A stretch of DNA of 12,569 bases, from NCBI GenBank assembly GCA_002839125.1, contig PGXI01000033.1, positions 1 through 12,569 on the forward strand, written 5' to 3'. The position numbers were made by a program, and so were the translations under genes. The notes beneath the pieces were generated by a model. It was not told the origin of the DNA, searched no databases, and saw only the letters and a program-made list of their open reading frames with translations. This DNA is from Tenericutes bacterium HGW-Tenericutes-5 (GTDB lineage: Bacteria; Bacillota_I; Bacilli_A; Izemoplasmatales; Hujiaoplasmataceae). Shown here one piece after another: positions 7,810 to 12,569 of this stretch; within the stretch, counting starts at the first letter, position 1; the number at the start of each line of letters is the position of its first letter.

Positions 7810-8723
7810 TGTTTTTTATTTTATTGTTAAAAGGGTTTATTATCGGTATCGCCTTTATTATTCCTGGTGTTAGTGGTGGAACTTTAGCAATTTATTTAGG
7901 GGTGTATCAGGGGATATTAGATAGTATTGATAATTTGTTTAAACAATTTAAAAGGTCATTTATGTATCTATTGCCAATTTTTCTTGGCATTGGATTAAGC
8001 GTTGTTTTATTAGCTAAGCTGGTTTCGATTCTTTTAGATTGGAATTCATTCATTGTCTTATTATTTTTTATCGGACTTATTATTGGTGGTATTAGGTTTG
8101 TCTATAAAAAGTCTGAAGTTACCAAACTTTCTCCAAGTCTAATCATTTCATTTCTAGTATCATTTGGATTGTTAATAGCGATTATTATTTTAGATAAAAC
8201 TTCTAATAATGCTGGCATCAGTTATTTTGATTTCTCTCTTTGGACATATTTATTATTATTTGCTTTAGGAGCTATCGCTTCAATCACTATGATTGTTCCT
8301 GGTATATCGGGATCTGCAGTTTTGTTAGTATTAGGTTTTTATACAGCAATTGTATCGAATGTGGTGGGAAATATTTTCGATTTTACTTCTATCGGTTATA
8401 ATCTCCAAGTGATTATTCCTTTTGGATTGGGAGCCTTAGGCGGAATCATTTTGTTTAGTAAACTAATTAATATATCTTTAAAAAAATATTCTCAGCAAAC
8501 TTATTTTGCAATACTCGGATTCATCCTTGCAAGTATAATCGGAGTATTCTTGGAAATTAAGGATCAAACAAGTGCTACATTGTTTTCCGATCAAGTAAGT
8601 ATTTTCAATGATTTGCTTATCTATTTAGGAGACAATATTTTTACTGTTGTAGGCGGTTTGATTGCAATGGTTATCGGATTTTTTGTGTCTAAGTATTTAA
8701 CTCAGTTTGAAGGAGGAGTTTAG
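7809..8723 (+). CDS. popT: DUF368 membrane protein, undecaprenyl-phosphate translocase (PopT) family
   Basis: This 304-residue, highly hydrophobic protein has about eight or nine membrane segments. Two matching motifs, IIPGVSGGTLAIYLGVY near residues 17-33 (P19) and IVPGISGSAVLLVLGFY near 162-178 (P164), show the internal duplication typical of DUF368. Members of this family were recently shown to return undecaprenyl phosphate, the lipid carrier for cell-wall and other surface glycans, across the membrane. The start overlaps the rimO stop by one base, and GAGGTG (7798-7803) lies 5 bases before the ATG, so translation is probably coupled. A tight ribosome site for the next gene lies within its last codons. 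Family assignment is firm; transport of this particular lipid here is by homology. In a wall-less lineage the substrate need would be notable. Confidence 0.88.
   Translation: MFFILLLKGFIIGIAFIIPGVSGGTLAIYLGVYQGILDSIDNLFKQFKRSFMYLLPIFLGIGLSVVLLAKLVSILLDWNSFIVLLFFIGLIIGGIRFVYKKSEVTKLSPSLIISFLVSFGLLIAIIILDKTSNNAGISYFDFSLWTYLLLFALGAIASITMIVPGISGSAVLLVLGFYTAIVSNVVGNIFDFTSIGYNLQVIIPFGLGALGGIILFSKLINISLKKYSQQTYFAILGFILASIIGVFLEIKDQTSATLFSDQVSIFNDLLIYLGDNIFTVVGGLIAMVIGFFVSKYLTQFEGGV
8710..8718 (+). promoter_or_regulatory. Strong ribosome binding site that fixes a TTG start
   Basis: AAGGAGGAG lies at the 3' end of the DUF368 gene, with 8 bases between GGAGG and the TTG at 8725. The site would lie inside the coding region if the upstream in-frame TTG at 8707 were used, which argues for 8725. 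Confidence 0.8.
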
Positions 8724-8724
8724 A

Positions 8725-9867
8725 TTGAAAGAATTAAATGATTATCTTATCAGTGTCAGAAGACATCTACACATGTACCCTGAGACAGGGTTTAATTGTG
8801 TTAATACTAGTAAGTTCATTGAAGATGAACTAAAAAGGTTTAAAGTCGATAAAATCGAGCATGTGGGGAAACATTCTTTAGTCGCTACAATTTTTAATGG
8901 AAAAGGAAAAACCATTGGTTTAAGAGCTGATTTTGACGCTTTAAACATAACTGAAGAAACTAATTTAGAGTTTGCATCCAAGAATGAAGGTATGATGCAT
9001 GCGTGTGGGCATGATGCTCACACTTCAATGTTACTAGCAACTTGTAAATATTTAGCTGAGAATAAAGATAAGTGGCAAGGAACGGTAAAATTTATCTTTC
9101 AAGAAGCTGAAGAAGGACCTGACCCTGGAGGAGCATATTATATTGTCAACTCAAATCTACTTGATGATGTTGAGGAGTTCTTTGCCTTGCATGTAAGTCC
9201 TGGTTTTGAAACCGGTGAAATCGCGATTAACTATGGTAATGCTTTGGCCGCTGCCGATACAATAAATGTTGAGTTTGAAGGAGTAGGCTCTCACTCGGCT
9301 TATCCGCATTTAGGAGTAGATCCAATCGTTATGCAAGCTGATTTCATCATGAGTATCCAATCAATTGTATCAAGAAAAGTTGATCCATTTAAAACCGCAG
9401 TAGTTACCATAGGTATGGTTAAGTCAGGGACGACATTTAACATTATTCCTGATAAAGCATATTTGAGTGGAACTGTAAGAACGTTTTCTAACGAGGTAAG
9501 AGATTTAATTGAAAAAAAGCTAAAAGTTATCGCGCAAGCCGTGGCAACAAAACATGATGGGACATGTAAAGTAGAGTACATTAGAGGATATGATCCAACC
9601 GTAAATTCGATTGATTCTGTTGATAAAATTATTAATTCAGGAAAAGAAATTTTTGATAAAATAACTATTTTAGAAGAAGCATCAATGGGAGCCGAAGATT
9701 TTTCGAGATATATCAATCTTAAAAAAGGTGCTATCGCTTGGTTAGGAGTAAAACATAAAGATATTGAAAACTACAATATCCATAACAGCAAGTTCAATTT
9801 AAATGAAGATGCATTAATTAAAGGGTGTAAGTTATTTATTAATATAGTAATGAAAGGTGGGAATTAA
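8725..9867 (+). CDS. M20-family (M20D) metal-dependent amidohydrolase/aminoacylase
   Basis: This is a 380-residue cytoplasmic zinc- or manganese-type hydrolase of the HipO/YxeP/N-acetyldiaminopimelate deacetylase group, which cleaves N-acyl amino acids. Visible features are an RRHLHMYPETGF start and HACGHDAHTS with C94 and H96 as metal ligands. FQEAEEG carries E129-E130 (general base and ligand), followed by H156 in FALH. HSAYPH lies in the lid domain with H190, then MGAEDFS near E324, and the last ligand is H353 in IHNSKF. All expected catalytic and metal residues are present. The start is a TTG one base after the DUF368 stop. Substrate cannot be told from sequence: acylated amino acids, hippurate-like compounds or acetyl-diaminopimelate are options. 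It lies 4 bases before the amidohydrolase gene, suggesting both act in one salvage route. Confidence 0.9.
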   Translation: MKELNDYLISVRRHLHMYPETGFNCVNTSKFIEDELKRFKVDKIEHVGKHSLVATIFNGKGKTIGLRADFDALNITEETNLEFASKNEGMMHACGHDAHTSMLLATCKYLAENKDKWQGTVKFIFQEAEEGPDPGGAYYIVNSNLLDDVEEFFALHVSPGFETGEIAINYGNALAAADTINVEFEGVGSHSAYPHLGVDPIVMQADFIMSIQSIVSRKVDPFKTAVVTIGMVKSGTTFNIIPDKAYLSGTVRTFSNEVRDLIEKKLKVIAQAVATKHDGTCKVEYIRGYDPTVNSIDSVDKIINSGKEIFDKITILEEASMGAEDFSRYINLKKGAIAWLGVKHKDIENYNIHNSKFNLNEDALIKGCKLFINIVMKGGN

Positions 9868-9871
9868 AAAA

Positions 9872-11044
9872 ATGTATTTGATTAAGAACGCAAATCTTAT
9901 TAGTATGGCTGATATTAATTATGAAGTGGTTGATATTTTGGTTGACGGTAAGGTGATTAAGCAAATTGGTAAGTTGAATGAAAAAGATTTTAAGGGAGTT
10001 AAAGTAATTGACGCTGAAGGAAATTTCGTTACTCCTGGTGTAGTTGATCCACATTGTCATATCGGCATTTTTGAAGAAGCAATTGGATTTGAAGGAGCAG
10101 ACGGTAATGAAATGACATCACCTATTACTCCAGAAATGAGAGCAATTGACGCTATAAAACCTCAAGACGTTGCTTTTCAAGAAGCAATGGAATCTGGTGT
10201 AACAACGGTTTGTACCGGTCCTGGTAGTGCAAATTGTATCGGTGGGACATTTACAGTTTTAAAAACATTTGGTAAAACTGTAGATGACATGGTTGTTGTT
10301 AAAGAATCATCAATGAAAATGGCTTTAGGAGAAAATCCAAAAAGGGTATATAATTCAAAAAGTCAAACTCCAGCAACGAGAATGGCAACAGCCGCTCTAA
10401 TCAGAGATGCTTTACAAAAAGCGAAAGATTATCAAGAAAAGTTGATTGAGTATCAAAACAATTTAAGAGAGAACAAAGAAGCAAAGAAACCAGAATATAA
10501 TATGAAATGGGCTTCTTTAGCAAGAGTTTTTGAAGGGTTCCCAGTTAAGATTCACGCTCATCAACAAGATGATATCGTAACTGCAATTAGAATTATAGAA
10601 GAGTTTGGTTTGAATGCTACAATTGAGCATGCAACTGAAGGCCATTTGATTGCGGATTATTTAAAAAATCATAATCAACGAGTTATCATTGGCCCAACAT
10701 TAGGTTCGAAGTCAAAGTATGAACTTAGAAATAAAACTTTTGCTTCCGCAAAGATTTTAAAAGATGCCGGTGTTGAGTTTGCGATTATGACTGATCATCC
10801 AGTGATTCATTTAGCTAACGCTCTTACTCAAGTGGGAATTTTTGTACGCGAAGGTTTAAGTGAGTTAGATGGATTAAAAGCAGTAACCATTGACGCCGCA
10901 AAAATCAATCATGTGGATGACCGTGTAGGTAGTATTGAGATTGGCAAGGATGCAGATATTGTTATTTGGAACGGACATCCTCTTCATTATATGACAAAAA
11001 CTAAGTTAGTAATGATAAACGGAGAAATAACACATAAGGCTTAA
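9872..11044 (+). CDS. Imidazolonepropionase-like amidohydrolase, substrate unknown
   Basis: This 390-residue protein of the metal-dependent amidohydrolase superfamily (COG1228-like) has a small beta domain formed by both ends around a TIM barrel. Likely metal and catalytic residues are H61-x-H63 (DPHCHIG), H228-A-H230, H253 in IEHATEGH and D308 in TDHP. The C-terminal strand region VGSIEIGKDADIVIW is typical of the fold. The conserved stretches EGADGNEMTSP, VTTVCTGPGSAN and GENPKRVY match a widespread Firmicutes family with no assigned reaction, related to imidazolonepropionase. The ATG at 9872 is preferred over GTG 9857, since AGGTGG (9855-9860) would lie within the longer form. The gene ends the operon, 4 bases after the M20 gene. 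No hut pathway genes are nearby, so histidine degradation is not supported. Confidence 0.88.
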   Translation: MYLIKNANLISMADINYEVVDILVDGKVIKQIGKLNEKDFKGVKVIDAEGNFVTPGVVDPHCHIGIFEEAIGFEGADGNEMTSPITPEMRAIDAIKPQDVAFQEAMESGVTTVCTGPGSANCIGGTFTVLKTFGKTVDDMVVVKESSMKMALGENPKRVYNSKSQTPATRMATAALIRDALQKAKDYQEKLIEYQNNLRENKEAKKPEYNMKWASLARVFEGFPVKIHAHQQDDIVTAIRIIEEFGLNATIEHATEGHLIADYLKNHNQRVIIGPTLGSKSKYELRNKTFASAKILKDAGVEFAIMTDHPVIHLANALTQVGIFVREGLSELDGLKAVTIDAAKINHVDDRVGSIEIGKDADIVIWNGHPLHYMTKTKLVMINGEITHKA

Positions 11045-11080
11045 AAAAAATATCACCTCTTTTTTGAGGTGATTTCTTTT
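11045..11080. terminator. Bidirectional terminator between converging operons
   Basis: ATCACCTC (11052-11059) and GAGGTGAT (11066-11073) form a perfect 8-bp stem with a six-T loop. On the plus strand TTCTTTTT follows. On the minus strand the complement of the A-run at 11043-11050 gives an uninterrupted T-tract. It therefore serves both the amidohydrolase operon and ppa. Confidence 0.92.
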
Positions 11081-11583
11081 TAAAGTTTCTTAGTTATATT
11101 TTCAGTATATCGTTTTTGACAAGATTCAATAAGTTTAATAGCATCTTTTTTACAATAGTAGTCAAGTACTTGAACATGATGACCTGGTTCAAGAATTTTA
11201 TAGTTTTCAAAGAAAAGTTTGATTTCTCTTAACTGTAAATCCTTTATATCAGAGATATCGTGGATATCTTCGAATCTTGGATCAGCATCAACGACACTAA
11301 TGATTTTTTGATCCCTCTCGCCAGAATCATACATATCTAAATAGCCGACAACTCTAGCATCTACAATACATCCAGGGAATGTTTGAGTGGTAGCTAAGAC
11401 CAAAATATCTAGAGGGTCTCCATCTTCAGCTAAGGTTCTTTCGATAAAACCATATTCAGCTGGGTAAGTCATTTTTGAATATAATACTCTGTTTAATTTA
11501 ATGCGATTCTTTTCTTTATCTACCTCATACTTATTTTGGGTTCCCATAGGGATTTCGATGATTGCTTCAATTACTTTTGCCAT
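11080..11583 (-). CDS. ppa: Family I soluble inorganic pyrophosphatase
   Basis: This cytoplasmic enzyme hydrolyses pyrophosphate to two phosphates, pulling forward nucleic-acid, tRNA-charging and lipid synthesis. The 167-residue protein matches the compact bacterial family I length. Active-site residues line up with the well-studied E. coli enzyme at a constant offset of 11: K18, R32, Y44, the motif EDGDPLD with D54, D56 and D59, then D86, D91 and K93. The chosen start is ATG at 11583 (MAKVIEAIIEIPMG), with AAAGGA about 9 bases upstream. A GTG 18 bases earlier would place the ribosome site inside the gene. It is single, with its own promoter and a shared terminator, and diverges from the EIIB-like gene. 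Confidence 0.95.
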   Translation of the reverse strand: MAKVIEAIIEIPMGTQNKYEVDKEKNRIKLNRVLYSKMTYPAEYGFIERTLAEDGDPLDILVLATTQTFPGCIVDARVVGYLDMYDSGERDQKIISVVDADPRFEDIHDISDIKDLQLREIKLFFENYKILEPGHHVQVLDYYCKKDAIKLIESCQKRYTENITKKL

Positions 11584-11608
11584 ACTATCAATTCCTTTCA
11601 CTAGAAGA

Positions 11609-11637
11609 ATTATATATTATTATCTTTTGATTTGCAA
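11609..11637 (-). promoter_or_regulatory. Promoter of ppa
   Basis: On the minus strand TTGCAA (11637-11632) and a perfect TATAAT (11614-11609) are separated by 17 bases. The -10 lies 25 bases before the ATG. The inverted repeat TTGATT/AATCAA (11627-11632 and 11643-11648) brackets the -35 box but is short and AT-rich. Confidence 0.8.
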
Positions 11638-11667
11638 CTTTTAATCAATAATTATGAATATTTTTAA

Positions 11668-11697
11668 TTGCAATATATTTTTTTAGCTGTTTATGAT
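11668..11697 (+). promoter_or_regulatory. Probable promoter of the EIIB-like/HPr operon
   Basis: TTGCAA (11668-11673) is followed after 18 bases by TATGAT (11692-11697). A second candidate -10, TGATAAAAT (11694-11702), fits the extended -10 form and overlaps it. The promoter sits over the ATG at 11693, which makes that ATG an unlikely start codon. Confidence 0.6.
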
Positions 11698-11710
11698 AAA
11701 ATATTTTTAT

Positions 11711-11716
11711 GAGGTG
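11711..11716 (+). promoter_or_regulatory. Ribosome binding site that fixes a GTG start
   Basis: GAGGTG lies 6 bases before the in-frame GTG at 11723. The ATG at 11721 is out of frame and meets a stop after three codons. The earlier ATG at 11693 has no ribosome site and overlaps the -10 box. Confidence 0.72.
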
Positions 11717-11722
11717 AATAAT

Positions 11723-12112
11723 GTGTTTTTAAATCCAGTAAATCTTACAATCGTTGAATGGCTTAATGAAAATTATTGGTGGCCAGTGATATTATTTTTA
11801 GTGGCTATTATTGTTATAGTTAAAATCATGTTGATGCAGCCAAAAACTAAAAATGGAGAAGATGGTCTCAAATATACAGGAGATGTTACATATTTTTTAG
11901 GAGGCTTAGAAAATATCGTTAAAGCTTCTATTGATGGTAATAGAGTAAAATTCCAGGTGAGAGAAATTGAAGTAGTTAATCTTGAAGGTTTCAAAGAAAT
12001 TGGTGCAACCGGGATCTTTATTTCAGGAACAAATGTTAAAATGGTATTACCATTTAATGCCCAAGGAATAGTTGATAAAATAAATTTAGATATAAGTGGA
12101 GGGAAATTATGA
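11723..12112 (+). CDS. Membrane-anchored protein with a PTS EIIB-like domain lacking the phospho-cysteine
   Basis: The 129-residue protein has one membrane helix (about 18-38) followed by a soluble domain. Residues 57-121 resemble the glucose-type PTS EIIB fold: FLGGLENI (58-65), an R74 where the C-x-x-R loop ends, FKEIGATGIFISGTNVKMV (90-108) matching the 'lkklGa.Gv...g..vQ.i' half, and a last helix. EIIB normally carries phosphate on a Cys three residues before that Arg. Here, without gaps, the position is D71, and the whole protein has no Cys. The stop overlaps the HPr start by 4 bases, linking it to the PTS. It could be a regulatory or docking derivative of EIIB rather than a sugar phosphotransferase. 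The fold match is from motif memory, and short divergent domains can mislead. Confidence 0.68.
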   Translation: MFLNPVNLTIVEWLNENYWWPVILFLVAIIVIVKIMLMQPKTKNGEDGLKYTGDVTYFLGGLENIVKASIDGNRVKFQVREIEVVNLEGFKEIGATGIFISGTNVKMVLPFNAQGIVDKINLDISGGKL

Positions 12113-12375
12113 TTGATGGTAAATTTAAAATTACTTACGAAAATGGCTTACATGCAAGACCAGCAACCAGATTAGTTTCAAAAGCAAACAGTTTTCAATC
12201 CGAAATGATTATGGAGTATCAAGAACGAAAGGTTAATATGAAGTCGATCATGGGAGTTATGTCTTTAGGAGTACCGGCAAATAAAACCATTAAAATTATT
12301 TTTAATGGTGAAGATGAAGATGAAGCTTTTAAAGCAATCTCTCGCGTCATCAATGAAATCAACGAGATGAAGTAA
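12109..12375 (+). CDS. ptsH: Phosphocarrier protein HPr of the sugar phosphotransferase system
   Basis: HPr carries phosphate from enzyme I to sugar-specific EIIA proteins. The 88-residue protein has the standard length. H15 lies in NGLHARPAT, the site phosphorylated by enzyme I. S46 lies in KSIMGVMSLG, the site used by HPr kinase/phosphorylase in Gram-positive bacteria, so both catalytic and regulatory sites are kept and this is not a Crh-type protein. The ATG overlaps the upstream TGA (ATGA), with GGAGGG (12098-12103) as ribosome site. In many genomes ptsI follows ptsH, but here a weak hairpin and a membrane-transporter gene follow, so enzyme I must be elsewhere. Co-translation with the EIIB-like protein suggests a shared role. 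Confidence 0.95.
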   Translation: MIDGKFKITYENGLHARPATRLVSKANSFQSEMIMEYQERKVNMKSIMGVMSLGVPANKTIKIIFNGEDEDEAFKAISRVINEINEMK

Positions 12376-12400
12376 AAAAGCATGCATATGCTTTTTTCTA
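12374..12400 (+). terminator. Probable weak Rho-independent terminator after ptsH
   Basis: AAAAAAGCAT (12374-12383) and ATGCTTTTTT (12388-12397) pair over 10 bp around a GCAT loop. Only two pairs are G-C, so the stem is weak, and the T-run is part of the stem itself. The 44-base gap before the next gene shows no convincing promoter, so read-through into that gene is possible. Confidence 0.6.
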
Positions 12401-12419
12401 TTTTATGAGGAGAATGTAA

Positions 12420-12569
12420 ATGGCTAAACTAAAAGATTTTAGATTGCAAATATTTAAATTTGAAATGTATGGATTTTTAAAGAGTTTGATATTTTTTGAA
12501 CCCTATTTAATTATTTATTTAACGATTAGTGGTTTGTCTTTATTTCAAGTAGGTTTATTGATTTCAATT
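12420..12569 (+). CDS. Probable MFS transporter, N-terminal 50 residues (3' truncated)
   Basis: An open frame runs from ATG 12420 to the window end, with GAGGAG (12407-12412) 7 bases upstream. After a short basic start (MAKLKDFRLQIFKFEMYGFL) comes a hydrophobic stretch, SLIFFEPYLIIYLTISGLS, then FQVGLLISI. The pattern 'helix - YL - x - GLSL - x - Q - x - GLL' is common at the first and second helices of major facilitator transporters. The protein is a membrane protein with good support; the MFS family is a reasonable guess from 50 residues, and the substrate cannot be told. Confidence 0.7.
   Translation, partial: MAKLKDFRLQIFKFEMYGFLKSLIFFEPYLIIYLTISGLSLFQVGLLISI

Noticed and set aside
8707..8724. 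TTG at 8707 as start of the M20 gene
   Set aside because: It would put the AAGGAGGAG ribosome site inside the coding region and overlap the DUF368 gene. TTG 8725 has ideal spacing.
9300..9716. 138-codon open frame on the minus strand inside the M20 gene
   Set aside because: It is antisense to conserved catalytic regions, with no promoter, ribosome site or recognisable motif.
9857..9871. GTG at 9857 as start of the imidazolonepropionase-like gene
   Set aside because: The AGGTGG site would be at the start codon itself. The ATG at 9872 gives the family-typical MYLIKNANLI beginning.
11693..11722. ATG at 11693 as start of the EIIB-like gene
   Set aside because: It lies in the likely -10 box and has no ribosome site. 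GTG 11723 follows GAGGTG at 6 bases.
1..12569. Use of UGA as Trp (Mycoplasma code)
   Set aside because: Two genes end in TGA with a correctly placed ATG overlap (4537-4539 and 12110-12112), and Trp codons are TGG throughout.
1..12569. Mobile element, phage, CRISPR or defence system
   Set aside because: No transposase, integrase, repeat-spacer array, terminal inverted repeats, tRNA attachment site or nuclease/helicase-type defence gene could be seen. Base composition and gene style look uniform.

Overview
The window is low-GC, densely packed bacterial DNA. Both TAA and TGA act as stop codons: TGA ends the genes at 4539 and 12112, while Trp is TGG. That excludes the Mycoplasma/Spiroplasma code. 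Low GC, strong GGAGG-type ribosome sites, overlapping operons and the gene content point to a Bacillota-like lineage or a deep-branching Mollicute that keeps the standard code (Acholeplasma/Izemoplasma/Haloplasma type). The lineage is an inference; no rRNA or other marker is present.

Region 1 (1-6445) is an ABC-exporter region. It holds the 3' end of one half-transporter and its complete partner (1-2172), a terminator, then a MarR-family repressor gene followed by a second complete pair of half-transporters (2274-6416). In each pair the first subunit has Asp in place of the Walker B catalytic Glu and a canonical signature. The second subunit has the catalytic Glu but an altered signature. This is the hallmark of heterodimeric exporters with one degenerate and one active ATP site (LmrCD/BmrCD/TM287-288 type). 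A consensus promoter with a perfect palindrome over its -35 box precedes the marR gene, so the second pair looks like a drug- or ligand-inducible, self-repressed efflux operon.

Region 2 (6442-11080) is a four-gene operon between a promoter and a strong bidirectional terminator. It encodes rimO (ribosomal protein S12 methylthiotransferase), a DUF368 membrane protein (undecaprenyl-phosphate translocase family, PopT), an M20 metallopeptidase/amidohydrolase and an imidazolonepropionase-like amidohydrolase. The genes overlap or nearly abut, so translation is probably coupled. The joint function is unclear; the two hydrolases may process N-acyl or cyclic amide compounds.

Region 3 (11080-12569) begins with inorganic pyrophosphatase (ppa) on the minus strand, converging on region 2. 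Divergent from it is a small membrane-anchored protein resembling a PTS EIIB domain without the phospho-cysteine, overlapping by 4 bases the gene for the PTS phosphocarrier HPr. A weak terminator follows, then the 5' end of a membrane protein that looks like an MFS transporter. The most unusual item is the EIIB-like protein paired with HPr, whose cysteine position appears to be Asp.

There is no gene-free stretch over 300 bases; the longest gap (11584-11722) holds two divergent promoters. I saw no tRNA, rRNA, CRISPR array, insertion sequence or phage gene.
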